Assembly: GCA_964404075.1 (NCBI GenBank)
Contig: CAYOIM010000001.1
Coordinates: forward strand, 1-54,081
DNA: 54,081 bases
Direction: 5' to 3'
DNA from: CAYTED01 sp964404075
GTDB taxonomy: Bacteria > Patescibacteriota > Minisyncoccia > Moranbacterales > UBA1568
The position numbers were made by a program, and so were the translations under genes. Below the pieces are notes generated by a model, which saw only the letters and a program-made list of their open reading frames with translations, was not told the origin of the DNA and ran no database searches. Shown in pieces: positions 1-7,325 of the stretch; position 1 is the stretch's first letter, and each line of letters starts with the position of its first letter.

Positions 1-696
1 GACGATATGCGTCGTCACGATGAAATCCTTGAATCGTCCCGCGAATTTCTTCTGCAAGTATTCCACCTTCGGAAGCCTCGTCTCCTTGTTCTCGCGCTCT
101 TCCGTCGCCAAGACCACGATCATCTGCTCCTTGGGAAAGTTCACATCGAGAAGCGACTGTATCGCCGGCTCGATGATCTCCGCCGACTCCCCCGCGGTCG
201 GGAGAAGCACGACATGCACGATCTGCCGCCAATCGAGAATTTCGTCCTGGATCGGAATGAGCGCCTCCACCTCTCTCAGGTGTGACTCCGTCTGCCATAT
301 CCATTTCCGCAAGACAAGCTGATCTCGCAATTTGAAAATTGGAGTTTCCTTGATCGCCTCACGGTATCGATGGATGCGGTCACGAATCATATCGGCATAC
401 ACAGTCGGCTTCCCGATATTCTGACACCGCTCCCACCAATCGATCTTCTTCCCCTCACGCAGGGTGAAATGCCCCGAGAGCGAATAATACGAGACGAACA
501 CCGTCCGATAGATCCAGTAGATATCGAAGACGATGATGAACACGGCCGCGACGACCGGTTGGAAAAAAGAAAGCGCGAGCATGCCGATAAGCGTCGTCCA
601 GGAGAGCGTCCCCGGAACCATCTCCAGCACCCTCTGCACGAATCGCTCCCTTGGAACCGTTGTCTTCGGGTCGGGAAAGTGAAAATTCGGATCCAT
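1..696 (-). CDS. Membrane glycosyltransferase (GT2-like), 3' end cut by window edge
   Basis: The frame is open from ATG at 696 to the window edge, about 231 residues. An N-terminal region (about residues 30-70) holds two hydrophobic segments, with stretches such as TLIGMLALSFF and AAVFIIVFDIYWIYR. From about residue 158 it continues as VHVVLLPTAGES and then SLLDVNFPKEQMIVVLA, the pattern of the first beta strand and helix of a family 2 glycosyltransferase fold. The catalytic part lies outside the window. An in-frame stop just upstream supports this start. Substrate is unknown; role in cell-surface polysaccharide or glycoprotein synthesis is an inference. Confidence 0.6.
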   Translation of the reverse strand, partial: MDPNFHFPDPKTTVPRERFVQRVLEMVPGTLSWTTLIGMLALSFFQPVVAAVFIIVFDIYWIYRTVFVSYYSLSGHFTLREGKKIDWWERCQNIGKPTVYADMIRDRIHRYREAIKETPIFKLRDQLVLRKWIWQTESHLREVEALIPIQDEILDWRQIVHVVLLPTAGESAEIIEPAIQSLLDVNFPKEQMIVVLATEERENKETRLPKVEYLQKKFAGRFKDFIVTTHIV

Positions 697-911
697 ATCA
701 GCAAAACACAAATTTCAAACCACAAAAACCAAACAAATATGACTTTGCAGTGTTAAATATACCCTAAAACGAGCCATTTGTCCAGAAAGAAAAATATCCG
801 CCATTGAGTGTTTGTACTTTTGAAATCCGTGCTTTGTTTGATTTGTGTGTTTTAAGTTTTGTATTTTTCCTCCTCATACTCAAAATTGCCGCAATTCTGT
901 ATACTATAGGT
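697..911. repeat. AT-rich intergenic region with inverted CAAAT-type words
   Basis: There is no gene. The left part is rich in CAAA-type words (acaaatttcaaacc, then caaacaaat) and the right part in their complements (ttgtttgatttgtgtg). The halves are imperfectly self-complementary, like several other gaps in this window. A TATACT hexamer at 900-905 is a candidate -10 box for the downstream glycosidase gene. Confidence 0.45.
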
Positions 912-2183
912 ATGAATACACTCGGAAAAAAAATACTCAAATTTCCAAATGGTTTTCTCTGGGGTGCATCCACCTCCGCGCATCAGGTCGAGGGTGGCAA
1001 CTACAATGATTGGTCCGAATGGGAAAAGCAGAGCGCCACTCGCCTCGCACGAGAATCGAGGGGACACTTCGGTCACCTGCCCTCCTGGGAGTTCTCGAGG
1101 CGCGAAGCCGAGGAGCCCGACAACTATCTCTCCGGTACCGCTTGCGATCATTACCATCGCTATGAGGAAGATTTCGATCTCGCGCAATCCCTCGGGCACA
1201 ATGCTCACCGCTTCGGCATCGAATGGTCGCGCATCGAACCTGCGGAGGGCGTCTTCGATATGGAAGCGATCGGGCATTATCAAAGCGTCATCCGCGCCCT
1301 CCGCGAGCGGAACATGGAACCGTTCGTCACCCTCTGGCACTGGACGCTCCCTCTTTGGCTCGCCGAAAAGGGGGGTATCGCACACCCTGATTTCCCGCGG
1401 TATTTCAGTACCTACACGGAAGTCATCGCGAAAGCACTCGGCCGCGAAGTCAGGTTCTGGATCACGCTCAACGAACCCGAAGTGCTCGCCTCGCATGGCT
1501 ACCTGAAGGGTGCCTGGCCCCCGCAGAAAAAAAATATCCTCACTTTCTATCATGTTCTGAAAAATCTCATTGCCGCGCACCAGCTCGCCTATCATACCAT
1601 CAAAAAATACGATACCGACTGCCAGATCGGCATCGCCAAACATCAGGTCGTCTTCGAGGTAGCGCGCGATACCGTCATCAATACTCTCCTCAAAAAAATT
1701 GCGCACTCCCTTTGGAACGAGTGGTTCCTCAATCAGATCAAAGACTCACAGGATTTCATCGGGCTCAATTTCTACAACCGCAATGTCATCGACAACGGCT
1801 TCGGAAAAAATCCGAACAAGCGCGTCACCGACTTCGGCTGGGAATTTCATCCCGAATCCCTCTTCCAGGCACTCATGGATCTGAAACGATACCAAAAGCC
1901 GATCTACATCACCGAAAACGGTCTCGCCGATGCCAGAGATACGATGCGCGAGGAATGGATATGGAAATCCGTCTACGCCGTACGCAAAGCACTCTCTCAT
2001 GATATCGATATCCGCGGATACCTCCACTGGTCGCTCCTCGACAATTTCGAGTGGGACAAAGGCTACTGGCTCCGCTTCGGTCTCATCGCCGTCGATCGCA
2101 AGACGATGAAACGCACCATCCGCCCCAGTGCCTACACCTACGCCCGCATCTGCCGGAGTAATCAGATAGAAATACATGGCTAG
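912..2183 (+). CDS. Family 1 glycoside hydrolase (beta-glucosidase/beta-galactosidase-like)
   Basis: This is a 423-residue TIM-barrel glycosidase that should hydrolyse beta-linked sugars by a retaining mechanism in the cytoplasm (no signal peptide). It opens with the GH1 signature FPNGFLWGASTSAHQVEGG. The acid/base glutamate is E188 in TLNEPE and the nucleophile is E335 in YITENG; the late WSLLDNFEW motif is also present. It is slightly shorter than most bacterial GH1 enzymes (about 450). ATG at 912 is preferred over an earlier in-frame TTG at 804 because the family starts near residue 1 of this choice. The TATACT at 900-905 ends 6 bases before ATG, so the mRNA may be leaderless. Exact substrate cannot be told. 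Confidence 0.93.
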   Translation: MNTLGKKILKFPNGFLWGASTSAHQVEGGNYNDWSEWEKQSATRLARESRGHFGHLPSWEFSRREAEEPDNYLSGTACDHYHRYEEDFDLAQSLGHNAHRFGIEWSRIEPAEGVFDMEAIGHYQSVIRALRERNMEPFVTLWHWTLPLWLAEKGGIAHPDFPRYFSTYTEVIAKALGREVRFWITLNEPEVLASHGYLKGAWPPQKKNILTFYHVLKNLIAAHQLAYHTIKKYDTDCQIGIAKHQVVFEVARDTVINTLLKKIAHSLWNEWFLNQIKDSQDFIGLNFYNRNVIDNGFGKNPNKRVTDFGWEFHPESLFQALMDLKRYQKPIYITENGLADARDTMREEWIWKSVYAVRKALSHDIDIRGYLHWSLLDNFEWDKGYWLRFGLIAVDRKTMKRTIRPSAYTYARICRSNQIEIHG

Positions 2184-2185
2184 CC

Positions 2186-2213
2186 TTGCAGAAAAGCGGT
2201 TTTATGCTATGAT
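2186..2213 (+). promoter_or_regulatory. Probable promoter of the tRNA-Glu locus
   Basis: TTGCAG at 2186-2191, a 16-base spacer, and TATGAT at 2208-2213, preceded by TGC (extended -10). It lies directly after the GH1 stop codon and upstream of the tRNA-Glu region. Confidence 0.5.
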
Positions 2214-2255
2214 GCTTCTGCAGTATTTCGCTGTTTTTTTGTTGCACGAGCACCT

Positions 2256-2295
2256 GGCCCCATCGTCTATCGGTTAGGACGCCGGCTTTATTCAT
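2256..2295 (+). pseudogene. 5' half of a tRNA-Glu-like gene
   Basis: The stretch matches the 5' half of the intact tRNA-Glu just downstream: acceptor strand GGCCCCA, then TC and the identical D arm (GTCTATCGGTTAGGAC). It runs to a TTCAT that resembles the anticodon loop, then turns into unrelated sequence. The matching 3' half does not follow but appears at 2438, beyond the intact tRNA. It is either a decayed duplicate or one exon of an interrupted tRNA. Confidence 0.5.
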
Positions 2296-2336
2296 TCCCG
2301 CACCGAAGGTTGAATAGGACTGCACAGAGCATATAT

Positions 2337-2408
2337 GCCGCCATCGTCTATCGGTTAGGACGCCAGGTTTTCATCCTGGTAAGCGGGGTTCGACTCCCCG
2401 TGGCGGTA
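2337..2408 (+). tRNA. tRNA-Glu (TTC anticodon)
   Basis: A full cloverleaf can be drawn: acceptor GCCGCCA with TGGCGGT (first pair G-U), D arm GTC...GAC, anticodon stem CCAGG/CCTGG around loop TTTTCAT, T arm CGGGG-TTCGACT-CCCCG, discriminator A. CCA is not encoded. It is flanked on both sides by halves of a second tRNA-Glu-like sequence. Confidence 0.92.
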
Positions 2409-2437
2409 CAAGAAAAAATTCGACTTTTGGTGCGGGA

Positions 2438-2475
2438 CAGGCCTGGTAAGAGGGGTTCGATTCCCCTTTAGGCTA
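2438..2475 (+). pseudogene. 3' half of a tRNA-Glu-like gene
   Basis: Contains CCTGGTAAG, then a T arm AGGGG-TTCGATT-CCCCT, then TTAGGCT and A. This parallels the 3' half of the intact tRNA-Glu. Its acceptor strand pairs with the 5' half at 2256 at five of seven positions (first pair again G-U), so both halves may come from one ancestral tRNA. Confidence 0.45.
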
Positions 2476-2488
2476 CATTGCTGAAATC

Positions 2489-2513
2489 ACCGGTTTTACA
2501 CCGGTTTTTTCTT
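2489..2513 (+). terminator. Rho-independent terminator after the tRNA-Glu region
   Basis: ACCGG, a short loop, CCGGT, then a run of T. It closes the tRNA transcript about 100 bases before tsaD. Confidence 0.7.
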
Positions 2514-2609
2514 GTCTTCCTTTATACTTTATACTCCATACCTTATACTGCCTATATTGCCTCCCATTTGACCAATATCCATTAGCCAGTATCAAATATC
2601 AGCATTCTT

Positions 2610-3920
2610 ATGCGTATCCTCTCCATCGAAACATCCTGCGACGAGACGGCTTGCGCCATCATTGAGATGAGCGACGGCACACCTGCCATCCTCGCGAACA
2701 TTGTTTCCTCACAAGTCGAGGCGCACGCGAAATTCGGCGGGGTCGTCCCCCAGCTTGCCGCGCGCATGCATATCGAGAACATCGTTCCGGTACTCGACGC
2801 GACACTTCGGGAAGCGCACATGACGAAAGATGACATCGACCTCATCGCGGTCACGCAGGGTCCCGGACTCATCCCCGCGCTCCTCATCGGTGTCACTGCG
2901 GCGAAGACGCTCTCCCTCCTCTGGAAAAAGCCCCTCATCGGGATACATCATATCGAGGGACACATTTACGCGAATTTTTTAGAAAAAAATATCGCAATAT
3001 CAAATATCAAATATCAAATATCAAATGAAAATTCTCAAATTCCAAGATCCAAAATAAAGTCCAGATTCCAGATTCCAGATTCCAGATTCCCTTTAGTAGC
3101 TCTCGTTGTTTCCGGAGGACACACAGAGCTCGTGCTCATGCAGGATCATTTCCAGTATGAAATTCTCGGCGAGACAGAAGACGATGCCGTCGGTGAAGCC
3201 TTCGACAAGGTGGCGCGCATGCTAGGGCTTCCCTACCCAGGAGGACCCACCGTATCACGAAAGGCAGATGCCTTTCGTGAACGGAATTTCAAATTTCAAA
3301 TGACAAATGAAAAAATAAATACTACATTCGATATTCAACATTCAACATTCTCTTTCCCTCGTCCGATGATCAATTCCGATAACTATAATTTCTCCTTCTC
3401 CGGATTGAAAACTTCCGTCCTGTATTTCCTGAAAAAAAATGAGGAACGATTGAAAGACGAATCGTTCATCGACGAAGTCTGTCACGAATTCCAAGAAGCG
3501 GTCGTCGATGTACTCGTCGAGAAATCGAGAAGGGCTATCGAGGAATTTCAGCCGAGAACATTCGTCATTGCCGGTGGTGTCTCCGCCAATGTCCGGTTAC
3601 GCAATCAACTACACGACATGATCAACGAAATCAACAGCGCCAGAAACAGCGGTTCAACCCCTGTACAAGGAACAGGAACAGGGGTTGAACCGCTGTTTGT
3701 TCGGTTTATGATGCCAAAATCCGCCTATTCGCTCGACAATGCCGCCATGATCGGTGCGGCCGCCGCTTTCCGATATGAGCGCATGAACGAAAAACAAAAG
3801 AAATTGCTCAATGAAAACTGGCGCACCCTCGAAGCCAGCGCCAGCCTTACGCTATCCAGTATCTCAAAAAATCATTTCAGGACATTCCCTCCTGTCCAGC
3901 AAAACAAAAAGTCTGTATAA
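2610..3920 (+). CDS. tsaD: tRNA threonylcarbamoyladenosine (t6A) synthase catalytic subunit TsaD, with three insertions
   Basis: TsaD (Kae1/Qri7/YgjD family) transfers threonylcarbamoyl to A37 of ANN-decoding tRNAs. The protein is 436 residues where about 340 is usual. Core motifs are intact: SIETSCDET at the start, metal-binding H114 and H118 in HHIEGH, VSGGHTEL, FSFSGLKT, GGVSAN and DNAAMIGA. The extra length lies in loops. Residues 125-161 and 226-249 are encoded by 7-base tandem repeats; residues 344-365 cover a 55-base palindrome. The last eight residues overlap the terminator hairpin. Enzyme function is probably kept because all inserts fall between conserved motifs; that is an inference. 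Confidence 0.96.
   Translation: MRILSIETSCDETACAIIEMSDGTPAILANIVSSQVEAHAKFGGVVPQLAARMHIENIVPVLDATLREAHMTKDDIDLIAVTQGPGLIPALLIGVTAAKTLSLLWKKPLIGIHHIEGHIYANFLEKNIAISNIKYQISNENSQIPRSKIKSRFQIPDSRFPLVALVVSGGHTELVLMQDHFQYEILGETEDDAVGEAFDKVARMLGLPYPGGPTVSRKADAFRERNFKFQMTNEKINTTFDIQHSTFSFPRPMINSDNYNFSFSGLKTSVLYFLKKNEERLKDESFIDEVCHEFQEAVVDVLVEKSRRAIEEFQPRTFVIAGGVSANVRLRNQLHDMINEINSARNSGSTPVQGTGTGVEPLFVRFMMPKSAYSLDNAAMIGAAAAFRYERMNEKQKKLLNENWRTLEASASLTLSSISKNHFRTFPPVQQNKKSV
2982..3092 (+). repeat. In-frame heptanucleotide array inside tsaD (first insertion)
   Basis: Tandem TATCAAA units followed in the same 7-base register by degenerate units and then four CAGATTC units. The translation shows the peptide repeats NIKYQIS and QIPDSRF. 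The insert sits between the metal-binding HHIEGH motif and VSGGHTEL. Confidence 0.85.
3285..3356 (+). repeat. In-frame heptanucleotide array inside tsaD (second insertion)
   Basis: Two ATTTCAA units, degenerate units, then two ATTCAAC units. It adds about 24 residues between the GGPTVSRKA region and FSFSGLKT. Confidence 0.7.
3644..3698. repeat. Perfect palindrome with 21-base arms inside tsaD (third insertion)
   Basis: Left arm 3644-3664 and right arm 3678-3698 are exact reverse complements, separated by 13 bases. The arm ends (AAACAGCGGTT / AACCGCTGTTT) match the outer ends of the GC-rich palindrome family found between genes in this window. It stays in frame and adds about 20 residues before the DNAAMIG motif. 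Confidence 0.85.
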
Positions 3921-3942
3921 ATTACAGACTTTTTGTTTTGCT
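3897..3942. terminator. Bidirectional terminator between tsaD and tRNA-Tyr
   Basis: A nearly perfect hairpin (CAGCAAAACAAAAAGTCTGTA and its complement) with A-rich and T-rich flanks serves the converging tsaD and tRNA-Tyr transcripts. It overlaps the last codons of tsaD. Confidence 0.8.
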
Positions 3943-3943
3943 G

Positions 3944-4026
3944 TGGGTAGGGAGGGATTCGAACCCCCGAAGCCCGAAGGCGAGAGATTTACAGTCTCTT
4001 GTGATAGACCACTCCACCACCTACCC
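3944..4026 (-). tRNA. tRNA-Tyr (GTA anticodon)
   Basis: Read on the minus strand: acceptor GGGTAGG with CCTACCC, anticodon loop CTGTAAA inside an AGAGA/TCTCT stem, a long variable arm (class II), T arm GGGGG-TTCGAAT-CCCTC, discriminator A. 83 bases, no encoded CCA. Confidence 0.93.
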
Positions 4027-4104
4027 AATTGTTCATGTCAAAATCCAAATTTCAAATACCAAAAGAGATTTCCTTTTTCAGTGTGAGATTTGAGATTACG
4101 ACTG

Positions 4105-4190
4105 AGTCACCTGTCAGGCTCGAACTCCTACCTACCGGCAGACAGGGACGACCCATGTACCCTGTCACTCATCTATACTACACCATCCAC
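4105..4190 (-). pseudogene. tRNA-like remnant with a palindromic insertion
   Basis: Between two good tRNAs lies a sequence with a GTTCGAGCC T-loop-like stretch and end segments (GAGTGAC / GTGACTC) that pair at six of seven positions. No normal anticodon arm can be formed. The middle holds the palindrome-like CCTACCTACCGGCAGACAGG (4127-4146). It looks like a tRNA gene broken by a repeat, but the original identity cannot be read. Confidence 0.3.
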
Positions 4191-4203
4191 ATCTTTTCAG
4201 CTG

Positions 4204-4276
4204 AGCCGGAGGACGGGCTTGAACCGACGACATCCAGTTTACAAAACTGGCGCTCTACCAACTGAGCTACTCCGGC
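4204..4276 (-). tRNA. tRNA-Thr (TGT anticodon)
   Basis: Minus strand: acceptor GCCGGAG/CTCCGGC, D arm GCTCAGTTGGTAGAGC, anticodon stem CCAGT/ACTGG around TTTGTAA, T arm GTCGG-TTCAAGC-CCGTC, discriminator T. 73 bases, no encoded CCA. Confidence 0.94.
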
Positions 4277-4317
4277 AAGTTCTTCATACATACCCAGTAA
4301 ACATCATGAGTGGCAGG

Positions 4318-4396
4318 GCGAGCAAAACCGTCGCTCCACGCCCGAACGACTGAATCGTTCAGTCGGGCGGGTACCAACTGAGCCAAGGTAGCATAT
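4318..4396 (-). pseudogene. tRNA 5'-half remnant with a palindrome in the D-loop position
   Basis: On the minus strand GCTACCT, then GGCTCAGTTGGTA, read like the acceptor and D arm of a tRNA. Directly after GGTA comes a palindrome (about 4339-4370, core GACTGAA-TCG-TTCAGTC) and then GGAGC, which would complete the D stem. No matching 3' acceptor strand follows, so it is not a working gene. Confidence 0.35.
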
Positions 4397-4454
4397 CCCT
4401 TCCGCAGAAGAAATGCTTTTTCATGGTATCAGGATTTCCACGAGATGGAAACAC

Positions 4455-5198
4455 TCATGCGGTCTTCTGTTCCTCTATCATGCGTTCGAGCTTTCTGATC
4501 TTCACCTTCACCATACGATGTACCGGGGAGAGCTTCAGCACCTGGCGATAGCACGCTTTCGCATCGCTCACATCGCCCCGTTCGAGATAATAATCCCCCA
4601 AAGCCTCGTACGCGGAGACATTCTTCGGATTGGCAGCGATCTTCTTGATCAATCGCTCCTCTTCTTTCATATCGCGCGCGATCACCTTGTTCGGTTTTGT
4701 CTCAGGTATGACCGCCCGCTCGCTCACCATGGGACGACTCTCGATCGAAACAGGCTCCGAACGCCTGATTTCCGCATCGGTTCGCTCGTTCTCCTTTTGC
4801 ATCCGAAGGATATCCGAATGATCTTCCATGGGCACTTTTCCCTGCTCGAAAAAAGAAATCCTATTTCCTGAAGGTGTCTCTTCTTTTTTCTTGAAATTGA
4901 GGAAAGAAGTGATCAGCATGTCCGATTGATTCCGTCTCTCGTGAAAAGACTGTCCCATGGTATGGAACCAGTTATGAACCCGCAGGGAGAATACCTTGAG
5001 CGATCGAGTCACTCTCTCCAAAAAATGGAAGAGTGCCTGCTTGACGCGAAGCGCCTGCCAAGTACGAAAGGAGCTCTGCCTCCCGATGCTCTCCATCCGC
5101 TCCTGTATCGATACCTGCTCAGACCGGTTGGACAGAAACCAAATAAGGAGCGCGAGGCTCATGATCACGACCACGGGAGGAATAATGAGATACCACAT
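4455..5198 (-). CDS. Membrane-anchored TPR protein
   Basis: 247 residues. One N-terminal membrane helix (about residues 3-23, LIIPPVVVIMSLALLIWFL) is followed by a basic region, a charged middle, and at about residues 180-240 two TPR-like helical hairpins (NVSAYEALGDYYLERGDV, then AKACYRQVLKLSP). TPR units mediate protein-protein contacts; the helix should place them in the cytoplasm beside the membrane. It is last in the rpsB-tsf row, 60 bases after tsf. Partner unknown. Confidence 0.75.
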   Translation of the reverse strand: MWYLIIPPVVVIMSLALLIWFLSNRSEQVSIQERMESIGRQSSFRTWQALRVKQALFHFLERVTRSLKVFSLRVHNWFHTMGQSFHERRNQSDMLITSFLNFKKKEETPSGNRISFFEQGKVPMEDHSDILRMQKENERTDAEIRRSEPVSIESRPMVSERAVIPETKPNKVIARDMKEEERLIKKIAANPKNVSAYEALGDYYLERGDVSDAKACYRQVLKLSPVHRMVKVKIRKLERMIEEQKTA

Positions 5199-5258
5199 AC
5201 GCTACATCCGGCACACAGACAGAATTCAAAACCAAAACCGCCCATCCACATACGGATC

Positions 5259-5837
5259 CTACAGCTCGAAACGGATGAAACTCCCCACCTGAATATTCTC
5301 CCCGATTTTCTGAATCTTCTCCGCGATGAGAGATCCGACCGTCTTCTCGCCCTCCTTCACAAATGCCTGCGTCAGAAGCGCTTTCTCTTCACGAAACTTC
5401 TTTTCCTTGCCAAGGAGAATCTTCTCTACGATATCCGCAGGCTTCCCTGCCACTTCCTCCATCCAAAAAACTCTTTCTTGGGATATTTCTTCCGCCGTCA
5501 CCTCTTCCGGCTTCGTATACTTCGGATTGAGAGCCGCTATATGCATGGCGATATCGCGTCCCAATTCCTGAAATTCGGCATTGCGCGCGACGAAATCCGT
5601 CTCGCAGAGGAGCTTGACGAGGACACCAACCCGACCATTCGAATGAACATACGAGACGATGATGCCCTCCGAAGCATCCCGATCCGATTTTTTCGCCGCC
5701 TTGGCGATACCTTTGAGACGCAGGATGTCGATCGCCTTCGATTCGTCATCTCCTGCCTCATCGAGGGCTTTCTTCACATCCACGACACCGGCTCCCGTCC
5801 TTTCACGGAGAGATTTGATCTGTTCGAGTGTAGCCAT
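5259..5837 (-). CDS. tsf: Translation elongation factor Ts
   Basis: EF-Ts exchanges GDP for GTP on EF-Tu. At 192 residues it is a short form, like that of Thermus, rather than the about 280-residue E. coli form. The N-terminal UBA-like domain shows LRERTGAGVVDVKKAL, and the core motif CETDFVARN follows at about residues 78-86. It lies 82 bases after rpsB on the same strand, the normal bacterial order. Confidence 0.96.
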   Translation of the reverse strand: MATLEQIKSLRERTGAGVVDVKKALDEAGDDESKAIDILRLKGIAKAAKKSDRDASEGIIVSYVHSNGRVGVLVKLLCETDFVARNAEFQELGRDIAMHIAALNPKYTKPEEVTAEEISQERVFWMEEVAGKPADIVEKILLGKEKKFREEKALLTQAFVKEGEKTVGSLIAEKIQKIGENIQVGSFIRFEL

Positions 5838-5919
5838 ATATTTTCTTTCTCTGTATTACCATAAGGAAAGCGCCCGTTCGAAATCTTTGGTCGAAATCTT
5901 TGGACTCCTTCCGTTACAC

Positions 5920-6681
5920 CTATTTCACCCTGGCGTCGACGATATGTTTCCCCAAAACAGAAAAGAGGATGTGAAGGGAGGAAACCGCGTCATCGTTCCC
6001 CGGGATCGGATACTCGATCGAAGAGGGGTCGGCATTCGTATCGACGACCGCGACCACCGGTACGCCCATTCGCGTCGCTTCCTTGAGGGCGATCCCCGCC
6101 TCCTTGGCATCGGCGATGATGAGAGCGCCCGGTCGTTCCCTCATTTCCTTGAGCCCGCCCATTTTTTTCTCCAATCGCTCGATTTCCTCGCCCTTCCGAG
6201 AAAATTCGAATTTCGTCAGATGTGCATACTCGCCACGCGATACTTTCTCCAGCTCGCTCTTCAGATAGAGCGCGCGCTTCTGAATCGAGGCGAAATTCGT
6301 CAGTGTTCCGCCGATGAAACGATCGATCATGTACAACAGTCCGAGCGACTGCGCGAACCCGAGGACGACGCCGTGGGTCTGCTTCTTCATCCCAATAACG
6401 AGAATCGGCTTCCCCGATCGGACGACGCCTGCGAGGAATTTCCCCGCCGTTTCGAGCGCCAATGCTGTCTGCTCGAGATCGATGATATCGATATTCCTGC
6501 GCGTCTCATAGATATACTGACGCATCTTCGGCGAACGGCGAGATGAGAGGTGTCCGAAATGAACACCGGCTCGAAGGAATGATTCGAGGTCCGTTTTTCC
6601 CTTCGAGAAATCAAAACTGGCCACGGGAATACCCATTCCCCCCGCTGTTTCGGTTGCGGTAACCGGAGTACCAAGAATCAT
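5920..6681 (-). CDS. rpsB: Ribosomal protein uS2
   Basis: 253-residue small-subunit protein. Family motifs include AGVHFGHLSSRRSPKM, YIYETRRNIDIIDLEQT and IPGNDDAVSS near the C-terminus. About 25 residues precede the usual start of the domain. It heads the rpsB-tsf-TPR row, has a good promoter at 6815-6843 and a leader of about 127 bases that could carry S2 autoregulation, though no known element was recognised. Confidence 0.96.
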   Translation of the reverse strand: MILGTPVTATETAGGMGIPVASFDFSKGKTDLESFLRAGVHFGHLSSRRSPKMRQYIYETRRNIDIIDLEQTALALETAGKFLAGVVRSGKPILVIGMKKQTHGVVLGFAQSLGLLYMIDRFIGGTLTNFASIQKRALYLKSELEKVSRGEYAHLTKFEFSRKGEEIERLEKKMGGLKEMRERPGALIIADAKEAGIALKEATRMGVPVVAVVDTNADPSSIEYPIPGNDDAVSSLHILFSVLGKHIVDARVK

Positions 6682-6814
6682 GGTTTTTCCTTAAATGCTT
6701 ACAGCCACCTGCCCCCTCTTTCCCTGCGAACCCCGTAATCCCGCCGAGGCAGGACAGGAAGGAGTTCAGAAGAGGCATGTTTGATACTTTCCAAAAGAAA
6801 GAAACAACGAAGGA

Positions 6815-6843
6815 ATCCTATCTCATTTCATGACCCTTGTCAA
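6815..6843 (-). promoter_or_regulatory. Promoter of rpsB-tsf
   Basis: On the minus strand TTGACA (plus 6838-6843), a 17-base spacer and TAGGAT (plus 6815-6820). The -35 box overlaps the -35 box of the divergent rpmE promoter almost base for base. Confidence 0.75.
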
Positions 6844-6865
6844 TTTCAAAAAAGCATGCTACGAT
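6837..6865 (+). promoter_or_regulatory. Candidate promoter of rpmE, sharing its -35 box with the rpsB promoter
   Basis: TTGTCA (6837-6842), a 17-base spacer, TACGAT (6860-6865). The two opposing -35 hexamers occupy the same seven bases, so RNA polymerase cannot bind both promoters at once. Confidence 0.55.
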
Positions 6866-6920
6866 TCGGGGCGTCAGAGGATAGGATATGACTCCCCTCT
6901 CTTGAATTGTATTATCATCT

Positions 6921-7235
6921 ATGAAACAGGGAATCCATCCACAATACACCGAGGAAGCTACCATCACTTGTGCGTGCGGGGCTGTTTTCGAGACAGGTTC
7001 GACCACCCCGATGATGAAGATCGAGATCTGCTCCCAATGTCATCCGTTCTATACCGGAAAGAAGAAATTCATCGATGCCGGCGGGCGCGTCGATCGTTTC
7101 AAGAAGCTTTCCGACAAAGCGAAAATCGCCAAGGAAACGCACACGACGCTGAAAATGAAGAAGGCGGAAAAGGTCGTGGCGAGCAAGGAAAAAGAAGGGG
7201 GGAAGGCGAAGAAAGAAGTTGCCGAAATACAATAG
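6921..7235 (+). CDS. rpmE: Ribosomal protein bL31 with a C-terminal tail
   Basis: 104 residues; bL31 is usually about 70. The first 70 residues are standard: KQGIHPQY, a CxC pair in TCACG and a CxxC pair in CSQCHPFYTG (zinc-binding type), then GGRVDRFKK. About 35 extra residues at the end are rich in Lys, Glu and Ala (KAEKVVASKEKEGGKAKK), probably disordered and RNA-contacting. Transcribed away from rpsB. Confidence 0.95.
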   Translation: MKQGIHPQYTEEATITCACGAVFETGSTTPMMKIEICSQCHPFYTGKKKFIDAGGRVDRFKKLSDKAKIAKETHTTLKMKKAEKVVASKEKEGGKAKKEVAEIQ

Positions 7236-7258
7236 CTCCCAGTAAGATTTCTTACCCG

Positions 7259-7290
7259 TCCCGCTCTGACATCCGTTTGAGCGGGATTCT
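7259..7290 (+). terminator. Weak rho-independent terminator after rpmE
   Basis: TCCCGCTC and GAGCGGGA form an 8-bp stem with a 12-base loop, followed by TTCTTG. Confidence 0.5.
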
Positions 7291-7325
7291 TGCTACAATA
7301 GAGAGAGATGAGAGGTGGAAATTTT

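Noticed and set aside
2256..2475. Archaeal-type bulge-helix-bulge intron in tRNA-Glu
   Set aside because: Helix geometry does not fit and bacteria do not use this splicing route; kept only as an interrupted-gene observation.
2990..3090. Possible CRISPR array at the heptamer repeats in tsaD
   Set aside because: Period is 7 bases, there are no spacers of 25-40 bases, and no cas genes are present.
4126..4160. LPTGRQ peptide as a sortase (LPxTG) signal
   Set aside because: It arises from translating a GC-rich palindrome in a tRNA-like remnant; there is no gene around it.
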